Below are positions 42,191 through 51,993 of a stretch of DNA of 64,000 nt, piece by piece (position 1 is the stretch's first letter; every line of letters begins with the position of its first letter). The stretch is from Symbiodinium kawagutii (taxonomy: Eukaryota; Sar; Dinophyceae; Suessiales; Symbiodiniaceae): assembly GCA_009767595.1 (NCBI GenBank), contig VSDK01022083.1:361382-425381 (forward strand), in the 5' to 3' direction. The notes under the pieces are model-generated. The model saw nothing but the letters and a program-made list of their open reading frames with translations, searched no databases and was not told the DNA's origin. The position numbers and the translations under genes were made by a program.

Positions 42191-42235
42191 GCTGATGTCT
42201 TGGTCGCAGTACCTTTTCAGCAACACACCGGGCAG
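42191..42235 (-). CDS. Gene A exon
   Basis: Acceptor ACCACTCGCCCAG, donor ATCAGC/GTGAGAAG. Phase 0 to phase 0: LPGVLLKRYCDQDIS. The plus strand is open across it as well, but the signals favour minus. It does not join 40508-40577 directly in phase, so an exon between them was probably missed. Confidence 0.5.
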
Positions 42236-42400
42236 CTGGGCGAGTGGTGCACACAGGCCTTGGGTTACCATTTTGGGCGAGTTGTTTGGGGTCATGTGGT
42301 ATATCTATGTATGGATTTTTTATGATTTCTAGATGGATTAATGTGATTTTATAGGGATTGTAGTGCTTAATATTAGGGAATCATAACCAACAATAAGACC

Positions 42401-42524
42401 AATATGGGTGTCTCTCAAGCCAGTTTGGGAACTCCCAAAGTTCTGCATTATTTCTTGCTAAAAATGATATCTACAAAGGATGATTTGGGAGTAGTCGTAT
42501 GGCTTGAGAAACACCAATATGGCT
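42401..42524 (+). mobile_element. Family 2 element, long variant
   Basis: ATATGGGTGTCTCTCAAGCC at the left and GGCTTGAGAAACACCAATAT at the right form a good inverted pair; the centre has diverged. Confidence 0.7.
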
Positions 42525-43638
42525 ACTGGCTAGGTGATTGAAAAGTGAGAGTTGTCAATGCTGACAGGAAATAGGTTACTGGCTTCATGTGTCAATACAC
42601 GATGGTTACTTAATCTTAGTAAGCATGAAGTCTCTTAATGGTGTATGTCTCACAGCATGCTGCTATCTAGTAAACTACAGTGTAGAATACTACTGTTGTC
42701 TTCTAACCTTCTAACCCATCATGTGCATACCAACTTTCTATTGCCAAATAATCATTCCAATCAATTTTCAAACTGGCTGTTTGGTATGGCAGGTTTTATA
42801 CAAAAACATGGAAAACACTGGTCATGTTGACAACCGCGATTGACGCTGAACTGTGCAGAAGTATATACAATTTTTCCATTAGGGTTTTCTCGATACATGA
42901 TACACTATGTAGGGATCATTACCAACTAAAAGTTCTTCCATTACAATATTGTCTGTTTCTTTTTCTCATAATAAACCCACACAAATCTACATAGGCGTCA
43001 AACAATGAATTGCCTGTGAAGTATTATCAACCCTTGTCGTTTGTGATCATCAATGACCGTATGTGGCTAAACACAAACTACAACCTGTATGACAAACGTC
43101 TCATCACTAGTTGAATATTGACTATTGATTGAACATATAGATGTTTAAATATTTCAAACACTAAGTCTTTAAAGTTGTTGATTTCCTTCTGTTAAAGTGA
43201 CCTGCCAAAAATAGTGCATTTGAACTTCGAGCGGATCCTGAAGGATAACTCTACAATTGGTTGTGAACATGGCATGTTCCGTCTTCGCAGCCACATGGTA
43301 TGGGTCAGTGCCAATACTCCCAGTGATGTTCATGAAACTGGCAATAGGACTACTTTTTTCTATGACTATTTGATTGTTCTCATTACCAACAGTTACCAAT
43401 TCAACAACTGGTGAGTTTCATACTACGGGCTATTTGATAGCTATGTATCTACTAACAGTCAACATCATTACCAATTATGTGCTATGAGTATTGTCATTAC
43501 CAACAAATTTTACTGCCATTTTTCATGACATTCCTGACCAGCTGGTCAGTTCACCAGGTGTACAGGGGCCTTGACCCACATCCAGAGAAGCCCGCCCCGG
43601 AGCCACCCGGCATATACCACAGAGCCACCTCAGGACAC
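42525..43638 (-). other. Gene A intron
   Basis: No coding signal. 43380-43520 has TTACCAACAGTTACCAATTC words. A pair of AT-rich frames at 43169-43414 shows no domain. Confidence 0.4.
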
Positions 43639-43711
43639 GTGAAACTCGTTGAACAACAGGGGGCTGGGCACAGCGAAACCAAGGATAGGATGGTAACACT
43701 GCGTAGCACCG
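43639..43711 (-). CDS. Gene A exon
   Basis: Acceptor CACTTGTTCATAG, donor TTTCAC/GTGTCC. One-base entry then GATQCYHPILGFAVPSPLLF and NEFH, phase 0 exit. All three frames are open in this GC-rich island; this one has the best composition together with both edges. An alternative runs through QPPVVQRVSRVLRWLCGICR. Confidence 0.45.
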
Positions 43712-43719
43712 CTATGAAC

Positions 43720-44250
43720 AAGTGACAAGCAGAGGTAAAGAGGGAAATTGCTGACCAAACAGAAGTAAAAAGGAAATTGCTCGTTGACAAGCCGATCAAC
43801 CCAATCACACAATTCCATCAACAAGCATATTGAGTCCATATATTTGGATTTATCATTAAACAATTCCAATAGGGAGGAAATTGCGAATATAAGCAATTCC
43901 ACTAACAAGCTTGTCAACTGATATATTGCCTGTGCGGAAAATAGGAAATTGCTCAATTATAGAAACAACTCTAGGTTGAGCAACATAGATCTACAAGTAC
44001 AAGCTCAAATTATAGATCACCTCTACTTTGCTTACCAGGTTCTATGTAGACAAGCTATGACACCTCCAAGCACTTGCCAAAGGTCATCCTTGGCAGACCT
44101 TCTGGGGACCGCAATTGCGCTTGAACAGCTATAAGCTTGTCCATCAAGAGCTAGAAGTTGAGTGGAAACGCAGGATCTCAGAAATTGGTTGCTGAGAAGG
44201 ACTGCTTGATGCACAAAGTGAAAGGTGTGTGTGTGTGTGTTTTGTCTCCA
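43720..44250 (+). pseudogene. Degenerate coiled-coil-like relic
   Basis: Plus strand reads EVKREIADQTEVKRKLLVDK before a stop, then further short pieces with the same flavour (REEIANISNSTNKLVN, LEVEWKRRISEI), each broken by stops. GGAAATTGCT-like words recur at 43742, 43771, 43877 and 43945. It looks like a decayed repeat-coding sequence on the strand opposite to the exons. Not identified. Confidence 0.3.
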
Positions 44251-45186
44251 AACACAGCGGTGATAGAACACCTCTTAACAAGTAGATCTACCATCATCTA
44301 GTGGCCAACATCATCATTCTGGGTTGGCTCTCCTACTGTTGTTGTTGCCGCTGTTGTCGTTGTTTTTGTTTTCCCCACCATCAAGATAGTCAGTCCAGTG
44401 GTGACGGAGAAAGCAGTGTCACGAATCCTATGCTTGTTAAGCCACCAATCTTGTGCGGAGTAGTTGAGAATTAGTCCTATTTTGCTGGTTAACCGCGGAT
44501 GGCTAGTTGTTGTAGACCTCAATCATTCCCCGAAACCATTATCAATTCATCAATGATCAATCAAAAATTGTGAAAATGATGATTCTCATTTACCATGACC
44601 AATGTCGCACTGTTGCTAAACCATTTTCATTGCCATCAAATACAATTGCTGGTTTGAGAGTTATTCATCATATGGGATCGCAGTAAGAATAATACTATCA
44701 TCAGAAATATCTAGTGCTTGATGGTTTCAACTCCTCTGAAAAATACTAGCCAATGGCAGACATCATCCTAAATACTGGTGAAAAAATATGTTCAAAACCA
44801 TCAAACAAACAAGTATAACAATGATACTGGTTATTCTGTATTTCGCCTCTGATGGATTAAACTTGGACTGGAAAATCTGCCAATGATGGATGGAAACTTC
44901 CAGGCGTTCTCTATATCAAATGCAATGATTTCCAGCGATCCAGGTACCCATCTACAAGAAGGTACCTAGTAGTTGGCAAACCCGGTGTTACTCGTCATTA
45001 GTTGGCAAACCTGCTACTTATGATGATTCAAGTAGCCAGAGCTATCAGTAGTCACTAGCAGAATCAGGGATTAGCATTCACTATGCTTGCTGTAGTTGTA
45101 GTCATTACTAGTCACTATAGCACACACAAGTAGTGATGGTTATTATGATAGTCACCCATTGGTTGGCTTACACTAGTCATCAACAC
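44251..45186 (-). other. Gene A intron
   Basis: Contains GTTGTTGTTGCCGCTGTTG (44337) and AT-rich ATCAATCATT words. No exon seen. Confidence 0.4.
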
Positions 45187-45251
45187 CTGTGACTGAGTTC
45201 CCCACGTGCATTCCCGCTGGCCGGTGCTTGCTGCCCGTGAGAGTCGCAAAC
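45187..45251 (-). CDS. Gene A exon, frame uncertain
   Basis: Acceptor CAAACTCCGAG, donor TCACAG/GTGTTG. Frames: FATLTGSKHRPAGMHVGNSV (one-base entry), LRLSRAASTGQRECTWGTQS (two-base entry), or VCDSHGQQAPASGNARGELS (phase 0). All are open, as is usual for these islands. Confidence 0.45.
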
Positions 45252-45823
45252 CTCGGAGTTTGGCAGTTGGTGCATAAGATAAAGAACCGGTGTCAAACAT
45301 AGACATGGTTAGGTAATACGGTGGGTACCGTTACCATGACTAATTGATTCTGATAGCACACCAGGTCAATTAGAATGCTTGCCAATCGTGTTCACTGGAA
45401 TGGTTGGTAGATTATTACATTGGTTACTTTATCAGTTGGGGAACATGGTTTGTGAACTTTGAGTGGCAATAAAACTAACAAGGTAAATCAGAATGGTCAA
45501 CACATTACCGAGACCATGCGAGCTCACTACAATAGTACAGAAACACGGTCGGTTAGTACCAAATCTGCATCAAGCATGCCAAGTCAAACTGGTTCGTGGT
45601 ATACCTTTATATTGTTAACATGTGATTATCGAGTATTTGTTCAGAGCAAGTATTGACTAAATAGACTCAGAACATCAGCCAGGTCCGGTAAGAAGTACGT
45701 CCGGTACTATTGAAATCCGGTTATCATTGATGTTGCTTCGAAATGGTTGCTGATGGTTACTTGATGAATGATGACGATGTTGCTCAAACCATTCACCAGC
45801 TGAACCGGTCATCAACATCTACC
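45252..45823 (-). other. Gene A intron
   Basis: No coding signal; a plus frame at 45459-45656 has no domain. Confidence 0.4.
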
Positions 45824-45878
45824 AAGTGGCTCGGGGTCAGCAGAGAACCCTCCCAACGCGTATCCACAAGCGGTAAAC
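45824..45878 (-). CDS. Gene A exon
   Basis: Acceptor AGTTCTTGTTCAAG, donor CCACTTG/GTAGATG. After one base the frame starts FTACGYALGGFS and stays open to the donor. Short but with good edges. Confidence 0.45.
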
Positions 45879-46062
45879 CTTGAACAAGAACTGGCAGCCG
45901 CAGCGAGACTTCATTTACTACTATAAAGTGACTACTGACTTGGATGATTTAGGCGTCCCCTATGTCTTTAGAAACACCTATTGTCGTTGGTTCTATCCAA
46001 CCAAACTACCAAGCAAAAAAAACAACATCCAGCGACGATCATCCACCAACTTCTCATGGCAC

Positions 46063-46124
46063 CTGCATGTCTTTGGTGAAGCCTTGGAACTCTCCCGAGC
46101 CCTCCTGAGCAGGCACCCACTATG
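46063..46124 (-). CDS. Gene A exon, frame uncertain
   Basis: Acceptor AAACCTCCATCAG, donor ATGCAG/GTGCCATG. Phase 0 reads HSGCLLRRARESSKASPKTC; a later acceptor (GCTCAG) gives EGSGEFQGFTKDMQ. The plus-strand frame ending at 46128 (FSWHLHVFGEALELSRALLS) is also open. Confidence 0.4.
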
Positions 46125-46865
46125 CTGATGGAGGTTTACATGGCTGATGATTAAGTGCGGTTAACCAGCACCAACGGTGATTGACCAGGACTGCCCCTGA
46201 TTAACCATGGTTGGGAATACGCTTGGCTATGAGTGAGAAATGGTTGTTATCTTACCATGATCATTTTATGATTACTAAGCATGATCAACCACGGCTGTCA
46301 ACATTGCTCTTTCATCCAATGTGTGTATCCATTAGCTGGTGATAAAGTTCCGACATGGCTCATGCATCGTGATTAGCAGCATGATTGCTATGAGCAATTC
46401 ATTCTTGGCTCTTTATGATGGTTCATCATGTAATCATGCTAAATCACGGGGATTACAAGCATTTGTCAGCTATCAATCAGCCATTATGAAGAATCTTCTT
46501 CTTGCTTGCCATAGGTATGGATGGCGAGAAAAGGCGGGAAACAAATAAGAATCGAAAATGCAAACTCGTAGCTGCTCCATGCCCTTCCATACAGGAGCTG
46601 ATGAGGTTGTAAGATCTAGTTTAGTGTGTCGGTTTAGTTCCGAAGTCCAGGTTCATAAAAATCATTGAGAGTATTGCTGTATAATTACTTTATACTGAAT
46701 CATGTGAAACAATGTTTGCAATAATCACTTATATGTCTATTGGTAATCCATCCATAAATGATGACTCACCACTGATCGGATTGGCCCACGGTTCACCAAT
46801 TTCAACCAATCAAAATATGCTAAAATTGAACACACCGCAGGTGGGTCAATGGTCAAGACATCTAC
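46125..46865 (-). other. Gene A intron
   Basis: 46125-46160 has GATGGAGG and GGCTGATGATTAAG; 46740-46830 has ATCCATCCATAAATG and TTCACCAATTTCAACC words. No coding signal. Confidence 0.4.
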
Positions 46866-46895
46866 GACAACCACTGCCGCCACCTGGGAAGCGTG
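46866..46895 (-). CDS. Gene A candidate 30-base exon
   Basis: Acceptor GGTTACCCAG, donor GTTGTC/GTAGATG. Phase 0 to 0: HASQVAAVVV. The frame stays open another 90 bases to a second donor (CAGTG/GTGAGTC), giving DVLTIDPPAVCSILAYFDWL, so the exon could be longer. Confidence 0.35.
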
Positions 46896-47778
46896 CTGGG
46901 TAACCATTGTAAATCAAGCTTGCTGGGTGACACTCAGAATGATTGAGACTAACAAGATTTGGAAGTCTTTGGAAAACGATGGGTGATTGAGATGTTGCAA
47001 TCTTTGGGGCAAAACAAATTGAGACACACCAAGACTAAGGATCGTGAATTGCCAATCTGACAATTTTTCCAAATACACTGTGGTAAAGTCACCTGGAAGT
47101 GGAAAATCCACGATTTACAATGGTTTAACTTGATTGCTAGCTTCCAACTTAGTTTCCTCGAGTCGTGGTTCACCGCGATGATTCACAACTCACCATGGTA
47201 TTAACTAACATCATCAATCATCATTCACCTATAATCGTCAACCATCATTGACCAATACTGGCAGTCATGTCTTGCAACCGGTAAACAGAGGTGCTGGCAG
47301 TGATTTACCAGATCAGTATCATGTGTTTGTTGACTCTGCTAATCAAAGTCCACAGTTGTGTAGCTATGTTTATGAATTTAGGTAATTAAGCATCAAAGAT
47401 CTATACGTATAGTAATCAGATTATATGACTGTGTTGACCAGTATTAATCAGTCCAGAAGCATAGTCATCATTTCCCCTTGTATCAAGAACTCCCAACCAT
47501 CATTGTTAGTATCAACTATCATCGACCAGTATCAAACAGTATCAGCCATTTTGAATCATGATCAAATATCCTCAATCATTGTCGAACAAGTCAAATCGTT
47601 ATTGGTATCAACTACTATTATCAACCATCCTTGGTAATTATCAGCAGCTATAAACTATCATGAGTCATTATCAACCACTATCAACCATTCCGAACCATCA
47701 TCATCATCATCATCATCACCTATCATCAACCATTGAAATGCCCAAGAATAGGTGTTCTGAAACCCATCATTTTCCAGC
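46896..47778 (-). other. Gene A intron, CCATCA arm
   Basis: 47200-47735 is rich in CATCATCAATCATCATTCACC, AACCATCATTGACC and CATCATCATCATCATCACC words. No coding signal. Confidence 0.5.
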
Positions 47779-47887
47779 CATTTTTCGGCCGATCGTTCCA
47801 GCCCTTTCCAGCCTTCAGCTTCAGATCTTGTCGTGAAGCCATTGCCACCGGAACCACCTCAAATGCGGCTGCTTTTTTCAGGCGGGA
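47779..47887 (-). CDS. Gene A exon
   Basis: Minus frame SRLKKAAAFEVVPVAMASRQ then DLKLKAGKGWNDRPKN: good composition, 36 codons. Acceptor CTCACTTGAG is weak; the donor may be AAATG/GCTGG (GC type). On the plus strand CCTTCAGCTTCAG precedes another open frame, so strand is not certain. Confidence 0.4.
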
Positions 47888-48128
47888 CTCAAGTGAGACA
47901 GCTCAATCAGCTCACATCGAGACATGATATACCTACATGTATATATTTATATATGTACATATACAGAATTTTCCAGATGTTTCAATAAAATGACCCGAAA
48001 TGTATTGGTTGCATGGGCTTTTATCATCTAATGTCCGTGCATATGAGTATGCATATATCAACATATATATATATGTAAACATACATATATATATATACAT
48101 ATATAGATAGATAGATAAATATATATAT

Positions 48129-48170
<42 letters not shown>

Positions 48171-48686
48171 CTAGCTACATAAATATATATATATATATCG
48201 AATATGCGCATATATGCATATATATATATGCATTCAAATGTGACATAATGACAGTAATATATGTATATGTGCAACATGAACTCAGCTCTCTGTCTCGTAA
48301 AAAAAGCATGCAATCATGAAATGGAGATGAACTTGTGATCACGACAACTGTCTTATATCGGGGTGTTGATAAGAAAGACTCATGTGAGAACTCCGATCGG
48401 AGCAGCCGAAGATCATCCACAAAGCCGAGATTCATCTCACCGAATTGGTTGATAATGGTTTCGACTCAGTGACTAGTTAACTTTAGGGGACAGTACTTCC
48501 GCAAAAACTCTAGGCAAATGATGAAATCAGCGCGGGCGATACTGATGTAGTACCAGGCGTTCCTAGAGTAGATTGTCAAATCTGCCACATACACATAATA
48601 CGCATATAAGTATTAGTAGGTATGACTGGTTGACCTGGTATAACTGGATGATTTGTAGCCAGCACCAACGGTCTCTGATGACTTAC
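47888..48686 (-). other. Gene A intron with ATAT/GATA microsatellites
   Basis: Mostly TATATA and GATA simple sequence (48040-48235) and AT-rich DNA. No coding signal. Confidence 0.5.
48040..48235. repeat. (TA)n and (GATA)n microsatellite
   Basis: ATATATATATG blocks around a run of about 15 GATA units at 48100-48170. Confidence 0.95.
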
Positions 48687-48737
48687 CCCAGCAGTTGGGA
48701 AACCTCAAAAGTAGTGATCAACCAAGTGACGAAGTGC
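48687..48737 (-). CDS. Gene A exon, canonical donor
   Basis: Acceptor GCATTTACCAG, donor CTGGG/GTAAGTC, the most canonical donor in the window. One-base entry then HFVTWLITTFEVSQLL and two bases. Confidence 0.55.
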
Positions 48738-49485
48738 CTGGTAAATGCGTACATATACACCATAAGCCTACCATGTACTATGGATATCATATCATTAAGG
48801 GATATTGTCCGTCTGTGTCATGCCCGAGAAAAAGAACAAATTTGCCTCGCTTGTTTGATGATAGTTCACTTTTGATTTTTTGCGGATGGCTACAAATGTA
48901 AATGTGTAAAATTAGCTTCATGTATTTATGTATGCACATATGTATATGTTACAAAAATGTGTGCACATAAATCTTTATGTATACACATTAACACATACGT
49001 ATGTATATATATGTGTATATATGTGATATCATATCTATGGCTGTGGGTCACTACCCTGCATTCCTGGCTCTTCACATCCCAAAAACCGCAAAGCTCGTGC
49101 AACGGTTGAGATGACTACCACCCATGGCTGACAGTTGGTCGCGGCTGACCCTTTCCAACCCGTTGGCGCCACATAGCCATCACACCATTTACCCATGAAA
49201 TAGGTTGATGTGATGGGCCTGAATGATTGGCCACTATATATAGGGGTTGATTGTTACAACAATCGCAGGTTATCAGAACAATCATAGTTTTTTTGGTATA
49301 GTTTTTTGGGGTGCCAAGGTCATTTACCCATTAATTGGGGACTTATGGGGATTAATCATGGCCCCTGTAAGTAATGACGGAATGGCTTGACCTAAATCAG
49401 CCTTAATCACATGTTACTAGCACAAGCTGCTGAGATTCCAAACACCGAGGTCCACAGTTTGCTGAGCGAACTCCTCCACTTGCAC
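48738..49485 (-). other. Gene A intron with possible exon
   Basis: 48900-49030 is ATGTATAT simple sequence. 49035 starts like a family 1 element (ATGGCTGTGGGTCACTACCC). 49110-49200 is GC-richer; minus frames MGKWCDGYVAPTGWKG and CGANGLERVSRDQLSAMG are open, but no AG acceptor is nearby. Confidence 0.35.
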
Positions 49486-49534
49486 CTGGCATAGATGAGG
49501 GGGTTGAAGCGAGCATCACCGTTTGTTGGCTCCC
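49486..49534 (-). CDS. Gene A candidate exon
   Basis: Acceptor CAACCCAACAAG, donor TGCCAG/GTGCAAG. Phase 0 (following 50518-50576) reads GSQQTVMLASTPSSMP; a two-base entry reads EPTNGDARFNPLIYA, more protein-like but out of phase. Confidence 0.35.
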
Positions 49535-49734
49535 CTTGTTGGGTTGAAGTGGGTACACAGGGGATATATAGCGGGCATATAGGGGGTATGTAGATCTATA
49601 TATATAGATATATAATCAAAAAATCTATATCCACTGTGGAGCTTACCAGCGACTAGTCAATGTTGACCAATCACCCAACATTGGCGGTGAGGTAACCATG
49701 AAATCTCAAGCAGTATGAACAACATTGAACAACT
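49535..49734 (-). other. Intron
   Basis: TATATAGATCTATA-type simple sequence at 49560-49620; no coding signal. Confidence 0.4.
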
Positions 49735-49850
49735 ATGGCTGTGAGTCAAAACCCCGTACCCCTGGTTCCCCATCATTAACCATTGTTTTCCCTTTTTATT
49801 GTTGGTCATTGTAAGCCATTATTGGTTGGTTAATATTGACCCATAGCCCT
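49735..49850 (+). mobile_element. Family 1 element
   Basis: ATGGCTGTGAGTCAAAACCC at the left, ATATTGACCCATAGCCC at the right, TACCCCTGGTTCCCC inside. Confidence 0.85.
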
Positions 49851-50517
49851 ATTGGCCAAAAGTAGTTACAGCAAAACCTAACCCCAAACCCTAGGATTAG
49901 CCCCACCAAACGCTTGCGGATCGGTCCCGGAGTTGGGTCCCAGAAGCAAACACTGCTGAGATCCAACAGTTAAGGTCTGTGGCAATCCCAAGCAACACAA
50001 AAAAGACAGGACACGGTGGGATGTTCCCCACAACCACGAAGGTTTTGACAAGCAGCCATATATTAATCCACTTGGTGTGAAGGGGCTACATGAATTGTGT
50101 AGGTCACTAGCCGTTAAGCGTTGTTGACCAGTGCACTTAACGTTTGGGAGCTTAGCAACAAGAAAGTATCCTGCATTACGAAACTTTGCCTCCAGCAATC
50201 ATGGAGTGATTACTTGACTGCAGCCAGCAAAAGTGGCTAAATCTAAATATGTTACTTACCGACAGGGTTGGCCCCACCTAGCTTGCAGAAGTCCAAAGGC
50301 TGCCGACACTGCCAACCAAACACTGCTGACATAACCAACCAACCAACCAAAAATGGCTGGAAAAGCAATCAAAAACTCCAACAAAGTCAGAGATATCTGA
50401 TTTTCAGAGTTGTTCTTCTCTTATTCACCCTGAAGGCATGAAACTGACGCCACGAAGTATTGCATAAGCGTTGGTTTGCAATTCAGTTCAGCATATGGAA
50501 AAACAACCCCACAATGC
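49851..50517 (-). other. Gene A intron
   Basis: A 106-codon minus frame (49878-50198) reads LPNVKCTGQQRLTASDLHNS and on, with no domain and no clean splice pair. 50320-50360 has ACCAACCAACCAACC. Confidence 0.35.
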
Positions 50518-50576
50518 TTGGCAGTGGGGAAGGGCTTTGCCTTTGCGCTTTCTTGTGCCAGCATCCTCCAGCCTTG
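50518..50576 (-). CDS. Gene A exon with GC donor
   Basis: Acceptor GTGCTGATTCAG. Two-base entry completes the one base left by 50813-50889, then RLEDAGTRKRKGKALPHCQ; phase 0 exit at TGCCAA/GCATTG (GC donor). Basic and charged. Confidence 0.45.
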
Positions 50577-50671
50577 CTGAATCAGCACGCATCATTTCTA
50601 CAACGAGATGTTCATGAGCGGGTGGTGCATGATGATTCTGGTAATCGGAAGCAGGTCCCAAGTGGTTCAGT

Positions 50672-50782
50672 GATATGCGGGGGGTTCTCAAAATTGGGAA
50701 CCCCCAAATCATCCAATATCCATCATTTATAGCAATAAACCAACCATTTTTGGGGGTTCCCAAACTGGCTTGAGAAACACCC
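50672..50782 (+). mobile_element. Family 2 element
   Basis: GGGGGGTTCTCAAAATTGGG at the left, CCCAAATCATCCAATATCC and AAACCAACCATTTTTGGGGG inside, GGCTTGAGAAACACCCA at the right. It ends 30 bases from an exon edge. Confidence 0.8.
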
Positions 50783-50812
50783 AGTGGTCACATCCATCTG
50801 GCCATGATTCAC

Positions 50813-50889
50813 CTGCCACCTTGCACGCCCGGGGCACCTCCCGAGGTACCATCTTTTCCATGTCGAAGAGAGCATTCCACCTACGGCCG
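50813..50889 (-). CDS. Gene A exon between two elements
   Basis: Acceptor TCCATTGTGCGACAG, donor GGCAG/GTGAATC. One-base entry then GRRWNALFDMEKMVPREVPR and ACKVA, one-base exit: clear coding composition. It is sandwiched between family 2 elements ending 30 bases and starting 32 bases away. Confidence 0.6.
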
Positions 50890-50920
50890 CTGTCGCACAA
50901 TGGAAGGATTGACGGGAACT

Positions 50921-51023
50921 GAGCCTATAGGACCCCAAGAATAGACGGTTATTACTATAGATTAGATGGTTAATAAACTGGATGACAACTGGAGGTACCC
51001 CTGTGACTTGAGAAACCATCATA
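50921..51023 (+). mobile_element. Family 2 element, left end worn
   Basis: Left end only TAGGACCCCAAGAATAG; right end GGAGGTACCCCTGTGACTTG then AGAAACCATCATAT. Confidence 0.55.
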
Positions 51024-51707
51024 TAGTCGCAAAATGAACAAATTTGTTGCTACTGAGCATTATAAACTCCTCTTTAAACCGTGAATGTCGATTATTAAAC
51101 CATCGTATGATGAAACACCGTGAATCTACATCAGCCAATTAAAGCACTATTAGCCATCATTGATTAATTAAGCATGATGAAACCATTATGAACCACCACT
51201 AACGAGCTGTTAGTGTTGACAGGCAACCTCACTTGAATACTTGAGGTGTACTTCCCAATTTTTGGTGCCGCACCCAACGGCACCCACATAACACTAGAGA
51301 TACGGTCGGAAACAGGATGCTACTTCTGAACTGGTTCTATGTCCATTGTCCATAAACTTTCCAAAGCACACCAAGAAACGAAGCAAGCGAGTGATCCAAA
51401 ATGGCAGATTCCAACCCGACATCTATAGCTTCAAATTTTAGAGCCGTCCCAAAGGATCATTCTAAACCTTGTACACCAACAACCGTCATGGCAGCCACAT
51501 GTCATTGCCCTGCCACGATTCCACAGCAGCAGCATATCTGGAATTATGAATCATCGCAACCTGAACCAAGATTTATATGTACACCGTATCATTCCCTATA
51601 TTTATAAAAGTGATTGTTAATGGTACAATAAATAAAAGGAATGCAACAGAAGGTGTGTAAATCACAACCATAAACAGCCTTGTTCTGGTGCTTCCCTATA
51701 CCATAAT
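51024..51707 (-). other. Gene A intron
   Basis: 51060-51200 has AACCATCGTATGATG and AACCACCACTAACG words; a plus frame at 51401-51607 has no domain. Confidence 0.4.
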
Positions 51708-51815
51708 ATGGCTGCGGGTCAAAAGCCTTAGTTTTCCTGGTTCCCCATCATGAACCATTGTTTTCCTTATTGTTTTTGGTTACTATCCCCCATAATTGTC
51801 TGGTTAATACTACCA
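51708..51815 (+). mobile_element. Family 1 element flanked by 16-bp direct repeats
   Basis: ATGGCTGCGGGTCAAAAGCC at the left, TATCCCCCATAATTGTCTGG inside; the usual right end is worn. TTCCCTATACCATAAT occurs exactly at 51692-51707 and again at 51816-51831, immediately on both sides, as a target-site duplication would. Confidence 0.65.
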
Positions 51816-51917
51816 TTCCCTATACCATAATCTTGGATTGTACAAGGCTGCTCATGGTTGCGAAGGGGTTAGCGTTGTGAAAGCACCAGAACCTCTGCGA
51901 CTGTCGGGCCCAGGCAC

Positions 51918-51993
51918 CTGGTGACGGTGTCCGGATCGCCATACCACATGGGAACAAAACACCAAGGCCTTGGGCGATGACAGGACGTCACAG
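51918..51993 (-). CDS. Gene A exon
   Basis: Acceptor TTGACCCAACAG, donor CACCAG/GTGCCTGG. In the phase set by 53985-54081 (one-base entry) it reads CDVLSSPKALVFCSHVVWRS then GHRHQ. A two-base entry reads VTSCHRPRPWCFVPMWYGDP, which would instead fit the next exon (50813-50889). One exon is probably missing nearby. Confidence 0.55.

Noticed and set aside
46000-46128. Plus-strand terminal exon reading FSWHLHVFGEALELSRALLS
   Set aside because: All better-supported exons are on the minus strand, and a minus exon with both edges overlaps it; kept as an alternative only.
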